DNA of 64,000 nt from Sorangium aterium (GCF_028368935.1 NZ_JAQNDK010000002.1:1054001-1118000); one strand, 5' to 3'; positions 1 through 9,401 are shown, numbered from the stretch's first letter. Notes: generated from the letters alone by a model not told the origin. Program-made: numbers and translations.

Positions 1-1
1 G

Positions 2-190
2 GCGCAGAAGCCATGCGCCGAGGACCTGTTCGTCATCCTCCTCGGGCTGTCGATGTCCTGGTTCAGCTGCGCTCCCAACCAGCCGGCAGCGAAGGGATCG
101 GCGGCGGAGCAGCGGCTCCATGCCTTCAGGCGCTCGCTGGTCACGGCGGTCGACGCGGTCGTGAAGGCGATGGTGCAGCAGAAGCGATAG
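2..190 (+). CDS. C-terminal fragment of a probable TetR-family regulator
   Basis: An open frame enters from the left edge and stops at TAG 188-190, giving the last 62 residues of a protein whose start lies outside the window. The fragment is a mostly helical stretch: a hydrophobic helix with a central Trp-Phe-Ser-Cys, then a charged linker and a long amphipathic helix ending in Gln-Gln-Lys-Arg. This resembles the C-terminal ligand-binding and dimerisation helices of TetR/AcrR repressors, but the DNA-binding domain is not visible, so the family call is tentative. Codon third positions are strongly G/C as in neighbouring genes, which supports real coding. It is convergent with the minus-strand gene ending at 303. 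Confidence 0.4.
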   Translation, partial: AQKPCAEDLFVILLGLSMSWFSCAPNQPAAKGSAAEQRLHAFRRSLVTAVDAVVKAMVQQKR

Positions 191-302
191 CCGGTCCGTG
201 CCGAGCTTCGGCGTTAGCTGCCGCCGAGGGCGCCGACGCCGCGCCACCAGGGCACGCGGGCGCTCGGAAGTCCATGACGGCAGCCCGCGAGCACCGCGGC
301 GC

Positions 303-2738
303 TCAGGGGAACCACAAGGCGACCCGCACCACCTCGCGCGCCGCGCCGGCCAGGCCCTCGTCGCCCGCGAGCGCCGCGATGAGCGGCGCGAGCCGATCGA
401 GGCTCACGCCGTCGCCCGCGAGCGCGGCGTGGCGGAAGTCGCCAGCGAGCGCGTCGAGCAGGAGGCCGAACGCCGCGGCGGCGCCCTCGGGCGGGAAATG
501 GCGGGCCAGCGGGACCAGGTCGAGCAGGCGGCTCGGCTCGTCGGCGCCGAAGCGCAGGGCCAGTGGGAGGGCCTGGCGCGTGAACTCGGGGGCGTGCGCG
601 GGATCGTGGCGCGCCAGGATGCCGAGGGCGGTCAGGCGGCCACCGTCGCTGAGCAGCGCGACCTCGGCGAGGAGCGCGTCGCTGTGGCCCGTCGCCGCGA
701 ACCAGGGGCAGACGTCGAAGAGCATCCAGCCGCGCTCGCGCGGCTCGGCCTGCTGGATGGCCTCGTCGATCCGCGCCAGCAGCCGCGCCGGCTCCGCGGC
801 GAACGGGAGGCTGCGGGCCAGCGCCCGCACGCGCGCCGCTTCCGGCAGCGCCTCGAGCAGGTCCTCGGCGGGATCACCCAGCGCCCGGAGGCGCGGGATC
901 AGGCTCTCGAGGAGCTCGGCGGCTTGCTCGCCGAATTGGGGCGCGAGCGCGGCGGCGCAGCGGGCCTCCGGAGCGGCGAGGAGCGGCACGAGCTGCGCGA
1001 GAGTCCGTTGTATCAGCAGGTCGTACGGGTTGACGTGCTGCTCCACCGCGGCGAAGGCGGCGCGCACGCGATCGGGATCGCCGAGGGCCCGCGCGAGCCC
1101 GGCGAGCGCTCGCGCCCGCGCGGGCCCAGGCAGCGCCTCCGCGTCGGGCCAGAGCGCCTCGGCGACGGCGCGCGGGTAGCGGTCGGCGAACAGATCGAGA
1201 TCGCCAGGATCTCCGCCGCCGTCACGGAGGACGGCGAGCGCCTCGCGCACGACGGCGATCCCTTCCTCTGGTGGCAACCACTTCGCCACGAAGAGCATCT
1301 GGTGCGCTCGCTCCTCCGCGTTCTCCGTGGTCCGATACGCGGCGAGCGCTTCCCGCGCGAACGCGTATCCCGCCTCGCCCCCGACGATTTCGGCGAGGCT
1401 CAGGAGGCCATCCCCGCGGAACTCGACGTCCGGGGTGCGCCGTGCGGCGTCCGTGGCCCACGCGAGCACCTCGGCGCGCGCCGGGCCGGCAGTCATCGCC
1501 GCGCCGAGCGCGGTGAGCGCCCTGGCCTGATCTCGCTCGTCCGCGATCGGCGTCTTCCGAGCGAACGGTTCGACGCCCACCGGGGCATCGTGGTCCTCGC
1601 GGCGGGTGTACGAGTTCATGCTCGCCTCGACCAGAGCCGCGCGCACCGCGAGGGCCGTCGCCTCGTGACCCATTGGAAGCGGCTCGACGGCGCGGCGGCG
1701 CACGCGCTCGAGGTCGGCGACGAAGCCGAGGCAGCCCTCGGGCCGAGCCATCCAGCGGGCGAGGTGCTCCTCGGTGACCAGCGCGGCGAATGCCTGGAGC
1801 GGCGCGGCGGCCTGCTCGAGGTGGGCGCGCGCGTAGGCGCACGGATAGCCGTCCGGCGGGAGCGACAGCAGGCGGCGGAGTGACGCGTCCCGCGCGCAGC
1901 GGTCGAGGCGCTCCTCCACCTCACGGCGGGCCGCGTTCGAGCGGAACGCGTACGTGCCCTCGAAGGCTGCGACGAGCGGCTCGATCCCGGCGAGGGCGCC
2001 GTCGATCGGGGCTCCGAGGGCGGCGGTGATCTCGTCCTCACGAAGCCGGCCGTAGGCGACGGAGAGCAGGCCGAGGAGCTTGGCTGATGCGGCGCCCGCG
2101 GTCGCGAGGAACTCCGCGGGATCGCCCTGCGCAGGCCAGGGCCGCGCCGGCAGTGGATGGATCCGCGTGCGCGCCGGATCGAAGCCGAGGCGCTGGATCC
2201 ACGCGCGGGCCGCGGCGTCGTCGCCCTCGACGGTGGCGAGCACCTTGACGCGGGGACCCACGGCGGAGAACAGCGCTGGCCAGGCGACGAGCGGCTCCGC
2301 TTCCTCGACGTCGGTGATCGCGAGCACCAGCGAGGGCTCGCCCTCGGTCGGCCCCACGCGCAGATGCTCTTCCGAGATCCGCGTGCGCAATAGCCGAGGT
2401 GGGCCGCCCACATAATCGGCGCGCAGTCGCGAGGTGAGCAGCGCGACCAGGTCGCGTTCGAGCCTGAGATCAAGGCCGATGGGAGCGAGCTGCGCGTTCC
2501 ATGCCGGGCTCTCCTGGGACGCGCGGACGATGTGGGCGGCCACGACCGCGCGCCGGCTCGAACGCGGGCCATGCAGGATCGCATAGGGCAGCTCCGGCTC
2601 GTCGAGCCATCGACCGAGCGCGGCGAGCGCGGCTTGCTCTGCGGGGTCGAGCGTGGTGCGCGACGCATCGTCCCAGGCGGAGCGGCAGGCGCGCTCGATG
2701 GGCACGGGGGCGGGGATCCGGGGCGGAGGTGTCGTCAT
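303..2738 (-). CDS. STAND-like NTPase-derived protein with helical repeats, copy 1
   Basis: This 811-residue soluble protein has no signal peptide and no membrane segment. The N-terminal part reads like a degenerate STAND/NACHT module. A P-loop-like HGPRSSRRA lies near residue 50 where GxxxxGKS would be expected. A hydrophobic strand plus acidic run (LAITDVEEAEP) sits near residue 145 in the Walker B position, followed by a sensor-like strand (VKVLATVEG). A winged-helix-like segment follows (about 225-290). The rest (about 300-811) is Ala/Leu/Arg-rich helical hairpins like TPR or HEAT arrays. The Walker A lysine is missing, so ATP hydrolysis is doubtful. It is a near full-length paralogue of the gene ending at 5337, of identical length. 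The function is not known to me. The linkage to the RHS toxin suggests an immunity, sensor or accessory role, which is inference only. Confidence 0.85.
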   Translation of the reverse strand: MTTPPPRIPAPVPIERACRSAWDDASRTTLDPAEQAALAALGRWLDEPELPYAILHGPRSSRRAVVAAHIVRASQESPAWNAQLAPIGLDLRLERDLVALLTSRLRADYVGGPPRLLRTRISEEHLRVGPTEGEPSLVLAITDVEEAEPLVAWPALFSAVGPRVKVLATVEGDDAAARAWIQRLGFDPARTRIHPLPARPWPAQGDPAEFLATAGAASAKLLGLLSVAYGRLREDEITAALGAPIDGALAGIEPLVAAFEGTYAFRSNAARREVEERLDRCARDASLRRLLSLPPDGYPCAYARAHLEQAAAPLQAFAALVTEEHLARWMARPEGCLGFVADLERVRRRAVEPLPMGHEATALAVRAALVEASMNSYTRREDHDAPVGVEPFARKTPIADERDQARALTALGAAMTAGPARAEVLAWATDAARRTPDVEFRGDGLLSLAEIVGGEAGYAFAREALAAYRTTENAEERAHQMLFVAKWLPPEEGIAVVREALAVLRDGGGDPGDLDLFADRYPRAVAEALWPDAEALPGPARARALAGLARALGDPDRVRAAFAAVEQHVNPYDLLIQRTLAQLVPLLAAPEARCAAALAPQFGEQAAELLESLIPRLRALGDPAEDLLEALPEAARVRALARSLPFAAEPARLLARIDEAIQQAEPRERGWMLFDVCPWFAATGHSDALLAEVALLSDGGRLTALGILARHDPAHAPEFTRQALPLALRFGADEPSRLLDLVPLARHFPPEGAAAAFGLLLDALAGDFRHAALAGDGVSLDRLAPLIAALAGDEGLAGAAREVVRVALWFP

Positions 2739-2774
2739 CGCATGCGTCGCTTGCCGTTGATCGGTCAGATTGGG

Positions 2775-2825
2775 CTTCCGTTGCGACGTTCGCTGGGCGC
2801 ATCCTTCGTTGCGGAGCTGGCGCGC
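2775..2825 (-). pseudogene. Relic of the RHS deaminase toxin tip
   Basis: On the minus strand this stretch translates as ARQLRNEGCAQRTSQRK. The deaminase tip of the RHS gene (codons at 5670-5720) reads ARQIRNEGDAQRTAQGK, so 13 of 17 residues match. By direct alignment 42 of 51 nucleotides match. A stop codon in the same frame lies about 10 codons upstream, and the frame runs straight into the start of the 811-residue gene ending at 303, so no intact toxin domain can be made. It appears to be what remains of a second toxin tip after a tandem duplication of tip plus STAND-like gene and internal deletion. Homology outside these 51 bases is weak. Confidence 0.6.
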
Positions 2826-2901
2826 CGTCTCCCCTCGCGGAAGCTTTTACCGCGCCACCGGGGGCGCGTCGGCGTGAGGCTTTCCGCGCCGATAGCGGCG
2901 C

Positions 2902-5337
2902 TCAGGGGAACCACGCCGCGACCTGCACCACCACGCGCGCCGCGCCGGCTAGGCCATCGTCGCCCGCGAGCGCAGCGATGAGCGGCGCAAGCTTCACGAG
3001 GCTCACGCCGTCGCCCGCGAGCGCGGCAGATCGGATGTCTGCGGCGAGCGCGTCGAGCAGGAGACCGAGCGCCGCGACGGCCTCTTCGGCCGGGAAATGG
3101 CGGGCAAGCGGGAGCAGCTCGAGCAGGCGGTCCGGCTCGTCGGCGCCGAGGCGCAAGGCGAGGGAAAGGGCGCGGCGCGTGAGCTCGGGCGCGTGCGCGG
3201 GATCGTAGCGTGCCAGGAAGCCGAGGGCGACCTGGTGGTGGGCGTCACTGAGCGGCGCGATCCAGTCGAGCACCGCGTCGCTGTCGCCCGTCGCTGCGAA
3301 CCAGGGGCCCACGTCGAAGAGTAGCCCGTAGCGCTCGAGCGGCTCGGCCTTCCGAACGGCCTCGTCGATGCGCGCCCGCAGCCGCGCCGGCTCCGCGGCG
3401 AAGGGGAGGCTCCGGGCCAGCGCCCGCACGCGCGACGCGACTGACAGCGCTTCGAGCAGGTCGTCGGCGGGATCGCCCAGCGCGATGAGGCGCGGGATCA
3501 GCTCCTCGAAGAGCTTGGCGGCCCGTTCACCGAACTGGGGCGCGAGCGCCGCTGCGCGGCGGGCCTCCGGGGCGTCGAGGAACGGCACGAGCTGCGTGAG
3601 CCTCCAGTGCTCGTCCAGGTTGTATGGGTCGGGGTGCTGCTCCAGCGCGGCGAACGCGGTGCGCACGCGCTCGGGATCGCCAAGGGCCCGCGCGAGCGCG
3701 GCGAGCACCTGCGCTCGCGCGGGCGCAGGCAGCTCCTCCGCGTCGGGCCAGAGCGCCTCGGCGACGGCGCGCGGAAAATCGCTGACGAAGACCTCGGCAC
3801 GGCCAGGATCTCCGGCGCCGTCGCGGAGGCTTCTGAGCGCCTCGCGCGCGACGGCGATCCCTTCGTCCGGAGGCAACCCCTTCGCCATGAAGAGCATCTG
3901 GTGCGCTCGATCCTCCGCGTTCTCCGTGGTCCGAAACGCGGCGAGCGCTTCCCGCGCGAACGCGTATCCCGCCTCGCCCCCGACGACCTCGGCGAGGCTC
4001 AGGAATGCGTCGCCGCGGAAGTCGGCCTCCGGGATGCGTCGTGCGGCGTCTTCGGTCCACGCGAGCACCTCGGCGCGCGCCGGGCCGGCCGTCATCGCCG
4101 CGCCGAGCGCGGTGAGCGCCCTGGCCTGATCTCGCGCATCCGCGATCGGCGTTTGCCGAGTCATCGGCTCGACGCCCACGGGAGCATCGTGGTCCTCGCG
4201 GTCGGCGTATGAGTTCACGCTCGCCTCGACCAGGGCCGCACGCACCGCGAGCGCCATGGCTTCGTGAGCCGCCGGAAGCGCCTCCACGGCGTGGCGGCGC
4301 ACACGCTCGAGATCGGCGACGAAGCCGAGATAGCCCTCGGGCCGAGCCATCCAGCGGGCGAGGTGCTCCTCGGTGACCAGCGCGGCGAATGCCTGGAGCG
4401 GCGCGGCGGCCTGCTCGAGGTGCGCGCGCACGTAGGCGCACGGATAGCCGTCCGGCGGGAGCGACAGCAGGCGGCGGATCGACGCGTCCCGCGCGCCGCG
4501 GTCGAGGCGCTCCTCCACCTCGCGCCGGGCCGCGTTCGTGCGGAATGCGTAGGTGCCATCGATGGCCGTGAGGAGCGGCTCGATCCCGGCGAGGGCGCCG
4601 TCGAGCGGGGCTCCGAGGGCGGTCGTGATCTCGTCCTCGCGAAGCCGGCCGTAGGCGACGGAGAGCAGGCCGAGGAGCCGCGCTGGCACCGCGCCGGCGG
4701 TCGCGACGATCTCCGCTGGATCGCCCGGCGCGGGCCAGGGTCGCGCTGGCAGCGGATGGATCCGCGTGCGCGCCGGATCGAAGCCGAGGCGTGGGATCCA
4801 CGCGTGGGCCGTAGCGTCGTTGCCCTCGACGGTGGCGAGCACCTTGATGCGGGGACCTACAGCGGAGAACAGCGCCGGCCAGGCGACGAGCGGCTCCGCC
4901 TCCTCCACGTCGGTGATCGCGAGCAGCAGCGGCGGCTCGCCCTCCGTCTGTCCCACGCGCAGGTGCTCTTCCGCAATCCGCATGCGCAGCCACCGAGGAG
5001 ACCCGCCACCGTAACCGGCGAGCAGCCGCGAGGTGAGCAACGCGACCAGGTCGCGTTCGAGCCTGAGATCAGGCGCGATCGGCACAAGGGTCCCAGCGTA
5101 AGTGGTGACTTCCCGCTGTGTACGGACCAGGTGGGCAGCCACGACCGCGCGTCGGCTGGGGCGCGGGCCGTGCAAGATTGCATAGGGCCGGTCTGGCTCC
5201 TCGATCCACCGGCAGAGCGTGGCCAGCGCGCCTTGCTCTCCGGGGTCGAGCGTGGCGCACAACGCCTCGTCCCAGGCGCAGCGACAGGCGCGCTCGACGG
5301 GCGCGGGGGCGGGGATTGGGGGCCGGGGTGTCATCAT
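2902..5337 (-). CDS. STAND-like NTPase-derived protein with helical repeats, copy 2
   Basis: This is the tandem paralogue of the gene at 303-2738, also 811 residues and collinear from end to end. I start it at ATG 5337 (Met-Met-Thr-Pro-Arg-Pro), because that matches the N-terminus of the other copy. The frame is open further upstream, but that extension overlaps the RHS gene. It has the same degenerate P-loop (HGPRPSRRA), a Walker-B-like LAITDVEEAEP, and winged-helix and helical-repeat regions. The start lies 8 bases after the RHS stop codon, so the two are almost certainly co-transcribed and perhaps translationally coupled. Immunity genes normally sit at exactly this position after an RHS toxin, but 811 residues is far longer than usual, so immunity is only a hypothesis. 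Membrane segments and a signal peptide are absent. Confidence 0.87.
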   Translation of the reverse strand: MMTPRPPIPAPAPVERACRCAWDEALCATLDPGEQGALATLCRWIEEPDRPYAILHGPRPSRRAVVAAHLVRTQREVTTYAGTLVPIAPDLRLERDLVALLTSRLLAGYGGGSPRWLRMRIAEEHLRVGQTEGEPPLLLAITDVEEAEPLVAWPALFSAVGPRIKVLATVEGNDATAHAWIPRLGFDPARTRIHPLPARPWPAPGDPAEIVATAGAVPARLLGLLSVAYGRLREDEITTALGAPLDGALAGIEPLLTAIDGTYAFRTNAARREVEERLDRGARDASIRRLLSLPPDGYPCAYVRAHLEQAAAPLQAFAALVTEEHLARWMARPEGYLGFVADLERVRRHAVEALPAAHEAMALAVRAALVEASVNSYADREDHDAPVGVEPMTRQTPIADARDQARALTALGAAMTAGPARAEVLAWTEDAARRIPEADFRGDAFLSLAEVVGGEAGYAFAREALAAFRTTENAEDRAHQMLFMAKGLPPDEGIAVAREALRSLRDGAGDPGRAEVFVSDFPRAVAEALWPDAEELPAPARAQVLAALARALGDPERVRTAFAALEQHPDPYNLDEHWRLTQLVPFLDAPEARRAAALAPQFGERAAKLFEELIPRLIALGDPADDLLEALSVASRVRALARSLPFAAEPARLRARIDEAVRKAEPLERYGLLFDVGPWFAATGDSDAVLDWIAPLSDAHHQVALGFLARYDPAHAPELTRRALSLALRLGADEPDRLLELLPLARHFPAEEAVAALGLLLDALAADIRSAALAGDGVSLVKLAPLIAALAGDDGLAGAARVVVQVAAWFP

Positions 5338-5345
5338 CGCGTGCG

Positions 5346-8300
5346 TCAGGTGGTGAACGGGGGGGTTGTGGAGCGCGTCGTCCGGATGTTCCGTTGTCGA
5401 GAGCGCCTCCTCTCGCCGCTCTGCGTGATGTTCCCGTCCCACCGGCCCATCTTGTTCATCTTGGTTTCCGTCTCGTCGTTTGGGCCGATCACGCCGGCCT
5501 TTGCGTCGTCCCCGATGTTGGCCGGGTGGAGGCCGAGCTCGCGGAAGATCTGCGCGCACATGGGGCAGGGCGCCATGCCCTCGCCATCCTCGTTCGTGGT
5601 CTCGATCGTTGCGCCGTTCCTGAAGCGCTTCTGAAGCTCGGCGCGCACCTCTTCATTGGTCATTTTACGCTTCCCCTGCGCTGTTCGCTGTGCGTCCCCT
5701 TCGTTGCGGATCTGGCGCGCCATCTTGTGAAGCGCGTCCACCTCCGCGCATGTTGTGTCCCCTGTCTGGGTCTCGTTGCGCGCCTTCTGCGCGTTCTTGA
5801 CGGCCTCGGTGATCGCGTCGTCCTTGCCGAACTGCTCACGCTGGGCCTCTGCCTTCGCCCCGCCGCGCTGGCCCTGGCTCTTGCCCTCGATATCGCCCGG
5901 CACCCCGCGACGGTTCTTCGGATCGGTAAAATCCTTCCCCCCGGGGTTGTCCCCGGCCGCGTTCCGGACGGTCGAGAACGGCATCAGCCCGCTCGGATCG
6001 ACGAACCGCGTCGGCGCGTTGCCTGCGTAGTCGAAGCCGTTGAAGCCGCCGTCGAGCCCCGCCGGGTCCGCGCTCAGGTACCGCCCCATCGCGGGATCGA
6101 AGTAACGGTAGCGGTTGTAGACGAGCCCCGTCTCCTCGTCCTCGTACTGGCCCGGGAAGCGGAGCGGCGTGGTGGTCCGCCCGCCCTCTTTCACCTTCGC
6201 GCCGAACGCGGATCGGTCGAGCTCGCACACCACCTCGCCCGCCGGGCCGACCAGGCGCTCCGGCGCGCCCACGTCGTCGTTGAGGTAATGGAACCACGGG
6301 CTCTCCTCGCGCCGCCCGCCCGCCATGCGCGTGTCGCGGTGGGCCCAGGGGGCGTACCGGGCCTCCTCGAAGCAGTACGTGCGCTCCTCCACCACGGGAT
6401 CCCCCGCCGCCTGCGCCACGCGCCTGATCTCGTGGACCAGCACGCCGCCGTCCCACACGAAGCGCACGCTCGACACCTCGCGCCTCCGCCCGTCGGACGC
6501 TCGCTCGAACGTGCGCTTCCCGATGCGCCGTGCGAACGGATCGTAGCTGTGCTCGACCACCCTCCCGTCGGGCCTCTCGACCGCGGCGAGCAGCCCGAGG
6601 GCGTTCCACGTGTACCGCGTCAACCGCCCCTCCGCGTCGCGCGCGCTCGTGAGCCTGCCCGACTCGTCCCATGCGTACGTGGTGCCGCCCTTCTGCACAA
6701 GACGGTTCCCGGCGCCGTAAGCGCGCTGCTCGCCGTCCGGCTCGTGAAGATTGCCCGCGGCGTCGTAAGCAAAGCGCTGCCCCTGGCCCCGCTCGTCGCG
6801 GACCCCCAGGAGCTGCCCCGCGGGGTCGTGCTCGAACAGCCTCCGGCCGAGCGTGTCGTCCCACGACTCGACGAGCTCCGAGCACGGCCCATAGCGGAAC
6901 GCCTGGTACACCGTCGTCCCCGGCGGGCGAGGGCCGACCCAGTCGGGCCGACCGGCGCCCGCGCTGGCCTGTCCGGGGTGGCCCACCCAGCGCTGCGCCA
7001 TGCGGCCGAGCGCGTCGTAGACGACCTGGATGCGCCCGCCATCCGGCAGCGCGCGGGCGATCTCGCGCCCGAGCGCGTCGTGCGCGACCCCGACCGCGGT
7101 GCGCCCGTCCAGCACCACCTGCGTGGCCCGGCCGCAGGCGTCCCGCGCGAAGGCGACCGCGTGGCCCAGCGAAGTCGTCCTCTGCACGACGTTCCCCATG
7201 AGATCATACGTCCGCCGCACGGTAAACAGATCGCCCGAGGCGAGCTGCCGCTCTTCAACCACCCAGCCCACGGCGTTGCGCGTGAACGTGAGCTCCCCGG
7301 CGGGCGTGACGGCGGCGATCAGCTGGCCGCAATGGTCGTACTCGAACGACTCCGTGGCGCCGTCCGGCAGGGTGCGCTGGACCAGCTGTCCGGCCGCGTC
7401 GTAGGTGAACTCGGTCATCTCGCCCGCGCCGGTCTTCTCGAGGATGAGCTGTCCGGCCATGTCGTGCCGGTAGTGCTTCTCCAGCCCGGCGAACGTCCGC
7501 TCGTACACCATGCGGCCCGCTGTGTCGTAGCGCATGAGGTACACGTCCCCCCGCGCGTTCTCGGCCCGCACGAGGCGACCCTCGCGATCGTAGCCGAGCC
7601 GGTTCACCTCGCCGTTCGGGCGGCGGATCGCGCAGACCTTGTGCAGGCCTCCCCGATCGAAGCGCGTCGAGGTGCCGTCCGGGTGGTCGACGCGCACGAC
7701 GTCCCCGTTGCGATCGTGGGCATAGCGGGTCACGCCCCCGTCCGGGTGGCGCATGGCGATGCGATCGCCCCGGTCGTTGTAGGCGTACGACGTGATGTGC
7801 CCGAGCGCGTCGCGCACCGACAGGCAACGTCCCCAATAATCGTAGACGTGCTCGGTGACGGCGCCTGTCCCGTCGATCTTCTGGATCACGTTGCCCTGCG
7901 CGTCGTGGGCGAAGCGCGTGCGCGCGCTGTTCGGCGCGACGGTCTCCGTGATGAGCCCGCGCGCCTCGATGCGCACCTCGAAGGTCGCGCCGATCGGATC
8001 GGTCCAGTACAGGGCGCCCGCGGTGCGCGTCACCTCCGTGACGCCGCCGGCCGGGTCGGTGACGCGGCGGATGTGCCCGTCCGGTTCGCGCTCGATAATG
8101 GTGGTGCGGCCCAGCGGGTCGCTCACTCGGAGCGTGCGGCCGCGGGCGTCGCGGACCCAGGTCGTGGTGGCTCCGAGCGGGTCGGTGAACGAGCGGAGAT
8201 TGCCGTTCTCGTCGTAGGTGCGGCAGTAGACGGCCCCGCCGGATACGGCCTTGTCGAGCTTTCCGAACTCGTTGGCGAAGTAGCGGTGCACGGTGATCGA

Positions 8301-9401
8301 GTCGACCACTTCCGAGTACCCGTCGTCGCCGTAGACGAGCTTGCAGTGGTAGATCCCCCAGGCCTTCGTGCCGTCGGCGAGCGTATCGGGCACGCCCTCT
8401 GCGAGGCCGAGGCGCCCCGGATCGGGGTGATCGCCCCAGGTCTCGACGCAGCGACCACGCTCGTCGTACCGGAAATGGAAGGTGAGGTCCTCGGGATCCG
8501 TGCGCGACGTCAGCCGGTGATCGTCGTAGGTGTAGCGGCTGACGCAGCCTTCCGCGTCCGTATCGGCGACGAGGTCGCCGTGCTCGTCGTAGGTATAGCC
8601 CCGGAGGGCCACCCATCTCCCTCGCTCGGGCGCGTTCTTGCACTCGAGCGCGGCGATGCGGCCGTCGGGCGCGCGCCGCAGGCGCACGACGCGGCCGGCG
8701 GCGTCGGTGAGCGACTCGACGCGCCCCTCGCGGTAGGTGAGCCGCGTCGTGTTGCCATGGGCGTCGCGCACGGCGGAGAGGCGGTATGTCGCGCCGTCGC
8801 GCTCGGAGAAGAGATAGAACGTGCCGGCGGCGTCATCGAGCACGAACCCGCTGGCGTCGCGGGTCAGCACCCAGCCGTCGGGGCCAATGCCCGCGTCCCC
8901 CTCGGCGATGGGGTCGAACGAGAGCTCCGCGCCCGTGTCGGTCCACAGCACGGTGGTCTGGCGCCGCACCTCGACGGCCCACGAGAAGGAGTGCACCCAG
9001 CCGAAGCCGAGGCCGACGTCGCGCTCGCGGGCGCTCGTGCTGTAGCGGCGCACGACCCGTAAGCCGAGGGGACCGAGCAGCTCGAGGTCGACCACGGGAT
9101 CGGTGAACACGCGGCCGGTGGCGACGTCGACGGGGTCGCCCTTCGACACCTTCCCGCTCTTCTTCGACCCGTGGTGGTTCGGGCAGCCGGAGCCGTCGCC
9201 GCCCGCGCCGCCGCAGGCCGACTTCCCCCCTCCGTCGGCGCCGTTACCCCCGTTGGAGCCGTCGGCGCCCTGGTCCTTGCCGCTCCCCTTGCCACCCTTG
9301 CCATTGCCGCCGCCGCCGCTGCCGCCGCCGCCCATGATGAAGACGCCGGGGTTCATGCCGGGGATCGCGGGGATATTCGGGACGGGGGCTGTGCGCGCCA
9401 T
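5346..9401 (-). CDS. RHS-repeat polymorphic toxin with YwqJ-like deaminase tip
   Basis: This is a 1351-residue RHS/YD-repeat protein. The start at ATG 9401 gives a Pro-rich N-terminus (MARTAPVPNIPAIPGMNPG), then a Gly/Lys linker to about residue 85. A DUF6531-like segment (about 88-160) follows, then tandem YD repeats and the conserved RHS core, ending with a DPSGL motif near residue 1138. RHS proteins form a shell that encloses a variable C-terminal toxin. Here the tip (about 1140-1351) contains Cys-Ala-Glu at 1218-1220 and Pro-Cys-Pro-Met-Cys with cysteines at 1279 and 1282. This is the zinc and catalytic pattern of the cytidine-deaminase-like fold, with Cys replacing the usual His as I recall for the YwqJ-like clade. 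The likely role is a contact-dependent toxin that deaminates nucleic acids. No classical signal peptide is seen. The PNIP..PGMNPG start resembles PAAR-like leaders of type VI effectors. Confidence 0.9.
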   Translation of the reverse strand: MARTAPVPNIPAIPGMNPGVFIMGGGGSGGGGNGKGGKGSGKDQGADGSNGGNGADGGGKSACGGAGGDGSGCPNHHGSKKSGKVSKGDPVDVATGRVFTDPVVDLELLGPLGLRVVRRYSTSARERDVGLGFGWVHSFSWAVEVRRQTTVLWTDTGAELSFDPIAEGDAGIGPDGWVLTRDASGFVLDDAAGTFYLFSERDGATYRLSAVRDAHGNTTRLTYREGRVESLTDAAGRVVRLRRAPDGRIAALECKNAPERGRWVALRGYTYDEHGDLVADTDAEGCVSRYTYDDHRLTSRTDPEDLTFHFRYDERGRCVETWGDHPDPGRLGLAEGVPDTLADGTKAWGIYHCKLVYGDDGYSEVVDSITVHRYFANEFGKLDKAVSGGAVYCRTYDENGNLRSFTDPLGATTTWVRDARGRTLRVSDPLGRTTIIEREPDGHIRRVTDPAGGVTEVTRTAGALYWTDPIGATFEVRIEARGLITETVAPNSARTRFAHDAQGNVIQKIDGTGAVTEHVYDYWGRCLSVRDALGHITSYAYNDRGDRIAMRHPDGGVTRYAHDRNGDVVRVDHPDGTSTRFDRGGLHKVCAIRRPNGEVNRLGYDREGRLVRAENARGDVYLMRYDTAGRMVYERTFAGLEKHYRHDMAGQLILEKTGAGEMTEFTYDAAGQLVQRTLPDGATESFEYDHCGQLIAAVTPAGELTFTRNAVGWVVEERQLASGDLFTVRRTYDLMGNVVQRTTSLGHAVAFARDACGRATQVVLDGRTAVGVAHDALGREIARALPDGGRIQVVYDALGRMAQRWVGHPGQASAGAGRPDWVGPRPPGTTVYQAFRYGPCSELVESWDDTLGRRLFEHDPAGQLLGVRDERGQGQRFAYDAAGNLHEPDGEQRAYGAGNRLVQKGGTTYAWDESGRLTSARDAEGRLTRYTWNALGLLAAVERPDGRVVEHSYDPFARRIGKRTFERASDGRRREVSSVRFVWDGGVLVHEIRRVAQAAGDPVVEERTYCFEEARYAPWAHRDTRMAGGRREESPWFHYLNDDVGAPERLVGPAGEVVCELDRSAFGAKVKEGGRTTTPLRFPGQYEDEETGLVYNRYRYFDPAMGRYLSADPAGLDGGFNGFDYAGNAPTRFVDPSGLMPFSTVRNAAGDNPGGKDFTDPKNRRGVPGDIEGKSQGQRGGAKAEAQREQFGKDDAITEAVKNAQKARNETQTGDTTCAEVDALHKMARQIRNEGDAQRTAQGKRKMTNEEVRAELQKRFRNGATIETTNEDGEGMAPCPMCAQIFRELGLHPANIGDDAKAGVIGPNDETETKMNKMGRWDGNITQSGERRRSRQRNIRTTRSTTPPFTT

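Noticed and set aside
5338-5559. Upstream extension of the second 811-residue gene to 5559
   Set aside because: It overlaps the toxin tip of the RHS gene, is Arg-rich and has no counterpart in the paralogue, which aligns from the Met at 5337.
5118-9062. A 1314-residue plus-strand open frame opposite the RHS gene
   Set aside because: Composition is typical of antisense reading of GC-biased codons, and the opposite strand has continuous YD repeats and the RHS core.
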